Positions 7,618-13,026 of a stretch of 13,026 bases of DNA are shown here, piece by piece. This DNA comes from Candidatus Latescibacteria bacterium 4484_107 (GTDB taxonomy: Bacteria; Latescibacterota; 4484-107). Each line of letters begins with the position of its first letter. Within the stretch, counting starts at the first letter, position 1. The position numbers were made by a program, and so were the translations under genes. Under the pieces are notes generated by a model. That model was not told the DNA's origin and made no database searches. It saw nothing but the letters and a program-made list of their open reading frames with translations. The stretch covers positions 1 through 13,026 of the forward strand of contig MVCQ01000015.1 of assembly GCA_002059205.1 (NCBI GenBank), written 5' to 3'.

Positions 7618-7650
7618 GAAAAAAGGCGAAGAGTTTCCCCTTCGCCTTAA
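7613..7650 (-). terminator. intrinsic terminator after rplI
   Basis: On the - strand the arm AAGGCGAAG (7640-7648) pairs with CTTCGCCTT (7623-7631) across an 8-base loop, and is followed directly by TTTTTTCTTT. This 9-bp GC-containing stem with a U-tract is a classic rho-independent terminator. It lies about 55 bp past the rplI stop codon and ends the ribosomal-protein transcript. Confidence 0.85.
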
Positions 7651-7703
7651 ATCATCCTCCATCGGAACGCGTCGCGCCCGGCTTCCCGAAACTGAACGAT
7701 CCG

Positions 7704-8147
7704 TTATTCTTTGACTACCCATAGTTTTACTTTGGCTTCCACATCGGGCAAAAGCCGAACGGGCACATTATAAATCCCCAATGCCCGGATCGAGTCGTCC
7801 AGCAAAATTTTTCGCCGATCTATATCGTATCCCTTCTCCCCAAGCAAATTGGCGATGGTCTGCGAGGTCACCGAACCGAACATCCGATCCTCATCGCCCA
7901 CCGAAACCGTGGCCGTAAGAGAAATGCGCTCCAATTCCTCAGCCAATCCCTGCGCATCCCGTTTGGACTTATTATTTCGCAACGCTTTCTGTCTCTTTTC
8001 TTGCTCGTACGCCGCCATATTTCGGGAAGTAGCCGTCCATGCCAGCCCCTTGGGAATCAGATAATTTCGTGCATATCCATCGGCCACCTGTACAATCTCC
8101 TCGGCCTTCCCTAAAGACGCGATATCTTTTCTTAGGATAACCTTCAT
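7704..8147 (-). CDS. rplI: 50S ribosomal protein bL9
   Basis: The 147-residue protein has the normal bL9 length (about 149 in E. coli). It opens with MKVILRKDIASLGKAEEIVQVADGY, abbreviated here by its key parts MKVILRKDI and GYARNYLIPKGLA, the signature of the N-terminal 23S-binding domain. A long charged connecting helix (about 45-75) and a C-terminal domain containing FGSVTSQTIA follow. The protein binds domain V of 23S rRNA near the L1 stalk. The ATG has only a modest ribosome binding site (GAAGGGA, about 10 bases upstream). It is the last gene before the terminator. The gap to the upstream rpsR is 234 bp and filled with repeats, which is unusually long for this pair. Confidence 0.97.
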   Translation of the reverse strand: MKVILRKDIASLGKAEEIVQVADGYARNYLIPKGLAWTATSRNMAAYEQEKRQKALRNNKSKRDAQGLAEELERISLTATVSVGDEDRMFGSVTSQTIANLLGEKGYDIDRRKILLDDSIRALGIYNVPVRLLPDVEAKVKLWVVKE

Positions 8148-8169
8148 CTCAGGATCCCTTCTATCTCAA

Positions 8170-8321
8170 GTAAACAACAAGGCCGCTTGCAAAACAACTC
8201 CCCGGTATGCTTATTTCGGTGCTTCGTGTCTCGCAATGAAAAAAAGAGCGTCTTTTGTCGTTGCGAGCGGAGAGACCTCCCCTCTTTTGCAAGTGGCTGA
8301 ACGGTTGTTTCACCGGAATAA
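8170..8321. repeat. nested inverted-repeat element in the rpsR-rplI spacer
   Basis: GCCGCTTGCAAAA (8181-8193) faces TTTTGCAAGTGGC (8285-8297), complementary at 12 of 13 positions. Inside and partly outside these, TTATTTCGGTG (8211-8221) faces CACCGGAATAA (8311-8321), complementary at 10 of 11. Between them lies a GTCGTTGCGAGCGGAG-like segment that resembles a widespread intergenic repeat of environmental bacteria. A 67-codon frame on the - strand crosses it, but its composition follows the repeat and it lacks support as a gene. Confidence 0.45.
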
Positions 8322-8323
8322 CT

Positions 8324-8375
8324 CAGGTAAAGGTAAAGGTAAAACAAACCTATTCTCTACCTTTACCTCTACCTT
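8324..8375. repeat. GGTAAA microsatellite-like inverted repeat
   Basis: Three tandem GGTAAA units (about 8325-8342) face a CTACCTTTACCTCTACC stretch (about 8357-8373), nearly complementary over 18 bases with a loop of about 14. It lies directly beside the repeat element above and immediately after the 3' end of rpsR. No coding potential is visible. Confidence 0.55.
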
Positions 8376-8381
8376 GATTTC

Positions 8382-8669
8382 CTACCGAAATGCCTCCGCT
8401 GCATACGGAAGAATGGCCAAATGACGCGCGCGTTTAATCGCAGATGTGATTGCACGCTGATGTCGGGCGCACGCTCCGGACATCCGCCGCGGAATGATCT
8501 TGCCGCGCTCATTCATATAGCGCTTCAGTGTGCGCTCGTCCTTGTAGTCAATGCGCAACTCTTTGTGCTCACAGAAGCGGCACACTTTCGTCATTTTTCG
8601 ATCCAGCTTCCCCTTGGCATCAAGCTCCTTCTTGGCCTTCCTCGCTTTCCTTGCCTTCTTGGACAGCAC
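8382..8669 (-). CDS. rpsR: 30S ribosomal protein bS18, zinc-binding type
   Basis: The 95-residue protein contains the bS18 core from VCRFCEHKEL through IIPRRMSGACARHQR to the conserved IKRAR-LAILPY end. Cys30, Cys33, Cys67 and His70 form a CxxC...CxxH site, so this is the zinc-binding form. It binds 16S rRNA in the platform together with bS6. The start is GTG at 8667-8669, chosen because a perfect AAGGAGGAG site lies just upstream, whereas the internal ATG at 8594 has none. This puts the lysine/arginine-rich first 16 codons inside the 3' end of rpsF (overlap 8620-8669, 50 nt), which suggests translational coupling. An ssb gene, often found between rpsF and rpsR, is absent. Confidence 0.96.
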   Translation of the reverse strand: MLSKKARKARKAKKELDAKGKLDRKMTKVCRFCEHKELRIDYKDERTLKRYMNERGKIIPRRMSGACARHQRAITSAIKRARHLAILPYAAEAFR

Positions 8670-9000
8670 GATTGATCTCCTCCTTTGCTGTTATCTGCTC
8701 CTCTTCCTTGATTTTCTCCTCGGATCGCATCGTCAGATACCGAAGCACCGCATCATCCAAACGAAATATCCGCTCCAATTCGGGAACCACTGCCGGCGAC
8801 GTCTCATATTGGACCGAAACGTAATGGCCCTGCTGCCGCTTCTTGATCTCGTAAGCCAGATGGCGGTTCCCCCACCGGTCTGTCTTGATCACGCGTTCGG
8901 CATGCCGGGACAGAAAATCCAGCACTCCTTGAATGCGCTTGTCGCGGGCCGAATCCTCCAACTGCGTGTCCAGCACAAACACGGTTTCGTAAATAGGCAT
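8620..9000 (-). CDS. rpsF: 30S ribosomal protein bS6
   Basis: The 126-residue protein begins MPIYETVFVLD and shows the bS6 hallmarks of a ferredoxin-like fold: DRWGNRHLAYEIKK (about residues 60-73), a GHYVSVQYE strand, and an RLDDAVLRYLTMR end. After about residue 95 it carries a charged Glu/Lys-rich tail that is variable in this family. The ATG at 8998-9000 is preceded by AGGGAG at proper spacing; an upstream in-frame extension runs through repeat DNA and is rejected. It forms a heterodimer with bS18 on the 16S platform. Its 3' end overlaps rpsR by 50 nt, and its leader can fold so as to hide the ribosome binding site. Confidence 0.97.
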   Translation of the reverse strand: MPIYETVFVLDTQLEDSARDKRIQGVLDFLSRHAERVIKTDRWGNRHLAYEIKKRQQGHYVSVQYETSPAVVPELERIFRLDDAVLRYLTMRSEEKIKEEEQITAKEEINRAVQEGKESEEGQEGA

Positions 9001-9009
9001 ACACCTGTC

Positions 9010-9051
9010 TCCCTGTGGGATAAGCCCCGATCTTATGGATCGGAGCAGGGA
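9010..9051 (-). promoter_or_regulatory. rpsF leader hairpin covering the ribosome binding site
   Basis: On the - strand a two-part stem can form. Inner arms GCTCCGATC (9038-9046) and GATCGGGGC (9024-9032) pair over 9 bp with one G-U around a 5-base loop. The outer arms TCCCT and AGGGA (9047-9051 with 9010-9014) close it with an asymmetric 3' internal loop. AGGGA is part of the rpsF ribosome binding site, so folding would block initiation. The bS6:bS18 complex is known to bind its own rpsF leader in many bacteria. The characteristic CCG is present here, but in the stem, so identity with that motif is unproven. Confidence 0.4.
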
Positions 9052-9062
9052 TTGTGATTGGG

Positions 9063-9108
9063 GACACGGATAAACACGTTTCCGTGTTGAACCGTATTTA
9101 TCCGCGTC
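9063..9108. repeat. CACGGATAAA-type inverted repeat
   Basis: GACACGGATAAACACG (9063-9078) and CGTATTTATCCGCGTC (9093-9108) are complementary at 14 of 16 positions, the exceptions being possible wobbles, around a 14-base loop containing a further CCGTGTT. Repeats of this style are common between genes in environmental bacteria. It separates the small DUF5647-like gene from the rpsF leader. Confidence 0.55.
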
Positions 9109-9157
9109 CTTTTTCTGACTCGTACCGTACGTAAGCGTTCGTCCCCCCTCGAATCCG

Positions 9158-9409
9158 TCAAGCCGATTCCAGACGAGGAACCACAACTTGGGGCTTCTTC
9201 ATCCTGAACACAACGTGAGGCCTTTCCGCCCCCTCGGACTTCTCCAACATCCGCATATTCTCCGCACAAAGCCCCGGATCATCTTCCGGCAATAATACCA
9301 ACTCCGCCTCCGGTGAAATTTCGTCTAAAATATCCGGATGATCAAAGGCATAGCGCATAAACTCCGAGAGCAGATCCAGATTCCCCCGAACCACCTCATC
9401 TTTCGTCAT
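9158..9409 (-). CDS. small DUF5647-like protein of unknown function
   Basis: The 83-residue reading starts MTKDEVVRGNLDLLSEFMRY and continues with FDHPDILDEI, a hydrophobic strand AELVLLPEDDP and an NMRMLEK helix. This order of helix, acidic turn and strand, with the P-x-DDP element, matches my memory of the DUF5647 family of small bacterial proteins; no function is established. No membrane segment or signal is present. The ATG at 9407-9409 has no good ribosome binding site. The frame stays open upstream to a TTG at 9475 inside the hppA end, but that part reads through a repeat and is not family-like. It lies on the same strand as hppA and rpsF and may be translated from the hppA transcript. 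Confidence 0.65.
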   Translation of the reverse strand: MTKDEVVRGNLDLLSEFMRYAFDHPDILDEISPEAELVLLPEDDPGLCAENMRMLEKSEGAERPHVVFRMKKPQVVVPRLESA

Positions 9410-9428
9410 ATAGCCCAGATAAGGAAAT

Positions 9429-9460
9429 TCCGCGTCCTTCCGTGAAATTCCGTGGTGACC
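9429..9460. repeat. CCGTGAAATTCCGTGG-type repeat next to the hppA stop codon
   Basis: A segment with two TTCCGTG units (about 9438-9455) and a GCGTCC start fills the short gap between the hppA stop and the DUF5647-like start. It shares the TCCGCGTCCT string with the repeat at 9101-9110, so the small gene is bracketed by related sequence. It resembles a dispersed intergenic repeat of environmental genomes. Confidence 0.4.
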
Positions 9461-9464
9461 GGGA

Positions 9465-11543
9465 TTATCGCACAATCAGCGCAAACAGCGGAGCTAATAC
9501 CAGCGACACCACGGACATCAGCTTGATCAGGATATTCATCGAGGGACCGGATGTATCCTTGAACGGATCGCCCACCGTATCTCCGACCACCGCGGCCTTG
9601 TGCGTATCGGAACCTTTTCCGCCCAGGTTTCCGGCCTCGATGTACTTCTTGGCATTATCCCACGCACCGCCCCCGTTCGACATCATCAGCGCCATCAGCA
9701 CACCGCTCAGGGTGGCTCCGGCTAACATCCCTCCGAGCGCCTCAGGCCCGAGCAGGAACCCCACCAGAATCGGAGAAATGACCGCCAACAGTCCCGGAAA
9801 CACCATCTCTCTGAGCGCAGCCTTTGTGCTGATATCCACGCACCGCCGGGTATCCGGCTTGGCCTTCCCCTCCATCAAGCCCTTGATCTCCCGGAACTGA
9901 CGCCGCACTTCCTCCACCATCTTGAACGCCGCTTTTCCCACCGAACTCATCGTCATCGAGGCCACTAAAAACGGGATGATGCCCCCGATAAACATACCGA
10001 CGACCACCATAGGCTGGGTCACGCTGATCAGGATGTCCGGAAGTCCGGCCCCACTCCGAATCGCGTTGACGGTCTGGGTATAGGCCGAGAACATGGCCAG
10101 CGCGGTCAATGCCGCGGATCCGATGGCAAAACCCTTCCCGATCGCCGCCGTGGTATTCCCCAAAGCATCCAGCCCGTCCGTGATCTTCCGGGTTTCCGGG
10201 CCCAGACCGGTCATCTCCGAAATCCCGCCGGCATTGTCCGCCACCGGCCCGTATGCATCCACAGACATCGTCACGCCCACCGTGGCCAGCATCCCCACGG
10301 CCGCGATCCCGATCCCATACAAGCCGGCAAAGTGGTGCGCTAAAAAGATCGCCGCACAGATCCCCAACACGGGAAGCGCGGTGCTCTCCATCCCCGTAGC
10401 CAGTCCCGCGATCAAATTCGTAGCCGGCCCGGTTTGGGAGGCTTCTGCAATCTTACGGATCGGAGCCCCGGAGGTATAATACTCGCTCAGCAGGCCGATC
10501 ACAATGCCCGCCACGCATCCGGACAGGATCGCCACAAAAACATCGCTGGAAAGCCCCAATTTCCCCACCACGACATAGCTTCCCACCAACATCAGAATCG
10601 CCGAAACGTACGTCGCATAGCGCAACGCGGCTTGCGGACTCAACTTCTCTAAGATTTTGATCGAAGCAATGCCGATCAGGGAGGAGACCAATCCGATCAT
10701 CACCACCAAAATCGGAAGGGCCATCGCCGTGATCCGGACCTGCCCTACGTTCGCTATCGCCGCGTCCGGAGCCGCACCCAATAGCTTATTCAACAACGCC
10801 ATAGAGGCGGTGGCCCCGATCGCAATCGTTGCTATGATGGAGCCTACGTACGACTCAAAAATATCTGCGCCCATCCCGGCGATGTCGCCCACGTTATCGC
10901 CCACGTTGTCCGCAATGGTCGCCGGATTTCGGGGATCGTCCTCCGGAATCCCGGCCTCCACCTTCCCCACCAGGTCCGCACCCACATCCGCGGACTTCGT
11001 ATAGATGCCCCCGGCCACGCGTGCGAACAGCGCAATCGAACTCGCGCCCATCGCAAAGCCGTTAATAATCGCAGCCTTCGAGGGATCTCCGAAAAAATGG
11101 AAGAAGATCCCCACCCCCAAAAGACCCAAACTGGCCACGGCCAATCCCATCACAGCTCCGCCGGAGAAGGCTACGCTCAAGGCTTTGGCCTCTCCCTCCT
11201 GATTCGCCGCCTGAGTAGTCCGCACATTGGCTCGCGTGGCGGCCTTCATTCCGATAAAACCTGCGAAGATAGAGCAGGAAGCCCCGGTTAGAAACGCCAC
11301 TGCCGTCATCGGATTGATCGCCGTGTACAACAGAATGAAAACCACCACGACGAAAATGGCCAGGATCGAATACTCCCGCTTCAAAAAAGCCATCGCCCCA
11401 TCGTGAATGGAATCCGATATGTCCCGCATCACGTCCGTGCCCACCGGCTGCTTCTTCAGATACAGGTAAATCAAACCTGCGCACGCCAGTCCAAAAAGGC
11501 TCAGATAGGGCGCCCATTCCGTCCAGCCCAACCATCCGTTCAT
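9465..11543 (-). CDS. hppA: membrane-bound ion-pumping pyrophosphatase, K+-dependent type
   Basis: The 692-residue protein is about as long as bacterial members of the family and is hydrophobic throughout, with about 16 membrane segments. The pyrophosphate-binding motifs are intact: DVGADLVGK (186-194), EDDPRNPATIADNVGDNVGD beginning at about residue 201, and the C-terminal KAAVVGDTVGDPFKDTSGP region, where DTVGDP and KDTSGP bind Mg-PPi. The GNTTAAIGKG stretch (462-471) has alanine and glycine where K+-independent enzymes have lysine and threonine, so it should need K+. Whether it pumps H+ or Na+ cannot be read with confidence. It hydrolyses pyrophosphate at the inner membrane and stores the energy as an ion gradient. 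The ATG has an AAGGAG site. It lies between pth and the DUF5647-like gene, in the slot usually held by ychF in related clusters. Confidence 0.97.
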   Translation of the reverse strand: MNGWLGWTEWAPYLSLFGLACAGLIYLYLKKQPVGTDVMRDISDSIHDGAMAFLKREYSILAIFVVVVFILLYTAINPMTAVAFLTGASCSIFAGFIGMKAATRANVRTTQAANQEGEAKALSVAFSGGAVMGLAVASLGLLGVGIFFHFFGDPSKAAIINGFAMGASSIALFARVAGGIYTKSADVGADLVGKVEAGIPEDDPRNPATIADNVGDNVGDIAGMGADIFESYVGSIIATIAIGATASMALLNKLLGAAPDAAIANVGQVRITAMALPILVVMIGLVSSLIGIASIKILEKLSPQAALRYATYVSAILMLVGSYVVVGKLGLSSDVFVAILSGCVAGIVIGLLSEYYTSGAPIRKIAEASQTGPATNLIAGLATGMESTALPVLGICAAIFLAHHFAGLYGIGIAAVGMLATVGVTMSVDAYGPVADNAGGISEMTGLGPETRKITDGLDALGNTTAAIGKGFAIGSAALTALAMFSAYTQTVNAIRSGAGLPDILISVTQPMVVVGMFIGGIIPFLVASMTMSSVGKAAFKMVEEVRRQFREIKGLMEGKAKPDTRRCVDISTKAALREMVFPGLLAVISPILVGFLLGPEALGGMLAGATLSGVLMALMMSNGGGAWDNAKKYIEAGNLGGKGSDTHKAAVVGDTVGDPFKDTSGPSMNILIKLMSVVSLVLAPLFALIVR

Positions 11544-11572
11544 TGTTCTTCTCCTTGTTGATAGAAAACCAT

Positions 11573-11628
11573 GTTCGTAGCGCGGGCTTCGGCCCGTCTG
11601 AAAGGCACAGAAATGCCCACTACAAACT
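11573..11628. repeat. two-hairpin repeat between pth and hppA
   Basis: CGGGC-TTCG-GCCCG (11582-11595) is a stable stem with a TTCG loop on the + strand, and GGCA-CAGAAA-TGCC (11604-11617) forms a second hairpin. Flanking TCGTAGCG and CACTACAAACT complete a pattern like widespread intergenic repeats. Its end overlaps the pth stop codon (11627-11629). Its transcript could act as a processing or partial termination site between pth and hppA, but no U-tract follows. Confidence 0.5.
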
Positions 11629-12187
11629 ATCCCGCGTTACAAAAATTCATCGCAGCATCCGGCCCCTCGGACACGAAGCAACGAATGCCTTCGACCGCCC
11701 GATCAATCATTTCCTTCACCGTGGGCCACTCCGTTTCGTCAAACGCGCCCAACACGTAATCGATCAGGTCTCCCGATTTGGGCATCCCAATCCCCAGCCG
11801 GAGACGGGGGAAGTCTTCCGAACCCACCTGAGCGATAATGGAAGCCAACCCATTGTGCCCTCCGGCGCTTCCCTTCCTCCGAAGACGCAGCCTGCCCAAG
11901 GAAATGTTCACATCGTCCACCACGATTAGTATCCGATCCAGCGGAACAGCGTACCGGTCCATCACCTCCCGAACTGCCATTCCCGCACGATTCATGTACG
12001 TCGTGGGTTTGACCATTCGGAAGGACACATCGCCGATCATTCCCTCCGCGGCGAAATAAAACCCCTTCTCTTCCTTCCATCGGACCTCCAAATCCTCCGC
12101 CAACGCATCCAGGACCATAAAACCCAGATTGTGCCGCGTTTCTGCGTAGCGACGACCGGGATTCCCCAAACCAGCGCATACCAGCAA
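11627..12187 (-). CDS. pth: peptidyl-tRNA hydrolase
   Basis: The 186-residue protein has all Pth landmarks: GLGNPG at 6-11 (Asn9), TRHNLGF with catalytic His19, KPTTYMNRAG with Asn66, VVDDVN with Asp91-Asp92, and SAGGHNGL with His111 and Asn112. It frees tRNA from prematurely released peptidyl-tRNA in the cytosol, recycling tRNA for the ribosome. The length is near the usual 185-195. The start is TTG at 12185-12187; GAGGAGGAG, which also encodes the last three glutamates of bL25, serves as ribosome binding site. Its spacing to the rplY stop is 4 bp, so the two are almost certainly coupled. The pair rplY-pth is a common bacterial arrangement. Confidence 0.97.
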   Translation of the reverse strand: MLVCAGLGNPGRRYAETRHNLGFMVLDALAEDLEVRWKEEKGFYFAAEGMIGDVSFRMVKPTTYMNRAGMAVREVMDRYAVPLDRILIVVDDVNISLGRLRLRRKGSAGGHNGLASIIAQVGSEDFPRLRLGIGMPKSGDLIDYVLGAFDETEWPTVKEMIDRAVEGIRCFVSEGPDAAMNFCNAG

Positions 12188-12191
12188 CCGA

Positions 12192-12845
12192 CTACTCCTC
12201 CTCGGCTTCCTCTTCTTGCTCGCCGATCACCTCCGGCTCGGCCAACTTCTCTTCCTCTTCCACTTCCTCAACCAAAGCGGCCTTCTTCGGCAGGATCACA
12301 CTAAGCACGACGCGCTCCGGATCTGAGATGATTCGGCTCTCCTGTTCGAGCAAATCCGCCACCTGAATGGACTGCCCCAATCCCAACTCCGTCACGTCCA
12401 CCTCCACATGGTCCGGAATTTCCATCGGCAGACAGCTCAGTTCCAACGAGTGCATGGTATGATCCAGAATACCCTCCGAATTCCGCACGCCGTCCGGGAT
12501 GCCCACCACGGAGATGGGAATCTCCACGTTGATCGTTTGGGTCAGGGAGATGTGCTGAAAGTCCACGTGGGTGAGGTCCCCATGGATCGGATCGTACTGG
12601 AGGTCCCGCACAATCGTCTTGCGATCCCGCTTCCGTTCCCGTCCAAGCAACAGCGTGACAAGGGCGGTTTCCCCTCCGGCGTGGAGCAGTTCCTCCATCT
12701 GCACACGCTCGATTTCAATCGGCGTGGGATCCTCCTCAGGGCCGTACAAAACACCTGGAATGATCCCCTGTTTTCGGAGCCGTTTACTATGTCCCTTGCC
12801 CGTCTCCGTCCTCCGCTTGGCACGCATTACAAGCTCTTCCGGCAT
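12192..12845 (-). CDS. rplY: 50S ribosomal protein bL25 (CTC/TL5 long form)
   Basis: The 217-residue protein has the N-terminal 5S-rRNA-binding domain (about 5-95), with AKRRTETGKG, the RLRKQGIIPGVLYG signature and HVDFQHIS, followed by a C-terminal TL5-type beta domain (about 100-190). It is therefore the long general-stress CTC form rather than the short E. coli one. It ends in an acidic tail that is mostly glutamate. It binds 5S rRNA on the large subunit. The ATG at 12843-12845 is chosen because GGAGG lies 5 bases upstream; an earlier in-frame start would read 30 residues through repeat sequence and is not family-like. pth follows 4 bp after its stop codon. Confidence 0.97.
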   Translation of the reverse strand: MPEELVMRAKRRTETGKGHSKRLRKQGIIPGVLYGPEEDPTPIEIERVQMEELLHAGGETALVTLLLGRERKRDRKTIVRDLQYDPIHGDLTHVDFQHISLTQTINVEIPISVVGIPDGVRNSEGILDHTMHSLELSCLPMEIPDHVEVDVTELGLGQSIQVADLLEQESRIISDPERVVLSVILPKKAALVEEVEEEEKLAEPEVIGEQEEEAEEE

Positions 12846-12857
12846 AGTTCCTCCATA

Positions 12858-12946
12858 GAATAATGAAGAACGAAAAATGAAAATACGCCACCCCACACCC
12901 ATCCCAATTTGGGGGATCGGAAGCGTATTGCTCATTATTCATTACG
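12858..12946. repeat. nested inverted repeat between tRNA-Gln and rplY
   Basis: Three inverted pairs nest here: an outer GAATAATGA/TCATTATTC-type pair (12858-12866 and about 12932-12940), a middle AATACGC/GCGTATT (12882-12888 and 12923-12929) and an inner ATCCC/GGGAT (12901-12905 and 12912-12916). The left arm has an AATGAAGAACGAAAAATGAAAA run like a common dispersed repeat. I see no convincing promoter boxes in this gap, so rplY may be read through from the tRNA transcript or from a promoter I cannot recognise. Confidence 0.4.
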
Positions 12947-12948
12947 TC

Positions 12949-13022
12949 TGGCTGCCCGGCGAGGGTTCGAACCTCGATAGGCGGCTCCAAAAGCCGCTGT
13001 CCTGCCATTGGACGACCGGGCA
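12949..13022 (-). tRNA. tRNA-Gln (anticodon UUG)
   Basis: A full 74-nt cloverleaf folds on the - strand. The acceptor arm TGCCCGG/CCGGGCA has 7 pairs, the D arm is GTCC/GGAC, the anticodon arm GCGGC/GCCGC holds loop TTTTGGA with anticodon TTG, and the T arm CGAGG/CCTCG encloses TTCGAAC. Discriminator G and an encoded CCA complete the 3' end. It decodes CAA (and CAG by wobble). It lies at the head of the rplY-pth cluster, as in several bacterial phyla where it sits beside prs; prs is not seen between them here. Confidence 0.97.
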
Positions 13023-13026
13023 ATTA

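Noticed and set aside
8144..8347. 67-codon gene on the - strand between rpsR and rplI
   Set aside because: It reads through inverted-repeat DNA, has no ribosome binding site, and its sequence resembles translated intergenic repeat rather than a protein family.
9125..9165. rpsF promoter with TTGACG as -35 box on the - strand
   Set aside because: TTGACG overlaps the stop codon of the small gene, but no acceptable -10 box lies 16-18 bases downstream.
9001..9186. N-terminal extension of bS6
   Set aside because: It would add 62 residues encoded by repeat and hairpin DNA upstream of a well-placed ribosome binding site and ATG at 9000.

Overview
The window looks like chromosomal DNA of an uncultured, moderately GC-rich, Gram-negative-type bacterium. 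No 16S rRNA or other decisive marker is present, so the phylum cannot be named. A large Gfo/Idh/MocA oxidoreductase, a glycosidase-like protein, a very long TPR lipoprotein and spacers packed with palindromic repeats are typical of Planctomycetes-, Poribacteria- or Sumerlaeota-like candidate lineages. That placement is inference.

Left part (about 1-4941, + strand): three genes that could form a carbohydrate or polymer metabolism module. They encode a cytosolic beta-propeller protein, a TIM-barrel glycosidase-like protein with a GH42-type trimerisation domain, and a Gfo/Idh/MocA dehydrogenase with an extra cysteine cluster. Their spacers (1171-1457 and 3582-3765) are filled with repeat elements, so they may not share one transcript. 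The start of the glycosidase-like gene is doubtful: a good ATG with a ribosome binding site lies upstream but one frame off.

Middle (4942-5386): a convergent intergenic region holding a cluster of REP-like palindromes (three clear copies and one degraded copy) and no gene.

Right part (5387-13026, - strand, so read from right to left): tRNA-Gln(UUG), rplY (bL25), pth, hppA (K+-dependent type membrane pyrophosphatase), a small DUF5647-like gene, rpsF (bS6), rpsR (bS18) and rplI (bL9). A clear intrinsic terminator follows rplI, and then comes a separately promoted gene for a 19-TPR lipoprotein. This is a variant of the widespread tRNA-Gln/prs/rplY/pth/ychF/rpsF/rpsR/rplI translation cluster. 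Here prs is absent between the tRNA and rplY, hppA plus the small gene occupy the usual ychF position, and no ssb lies between rpsF and rpsR, which overlap by 50 nt.

The most unusual property of the window is that nearly every intergenic gap, including gaps inside the ribosomal-protein cluster, carries a different palindromic or terminal-inverted-repeat element. I see no transposase, CRISPR array, phage or defence gene, and no convincing new system. The best leads are the three-gene left module, the hppA placement, the rpsF leader hairpin and the repeat elements.
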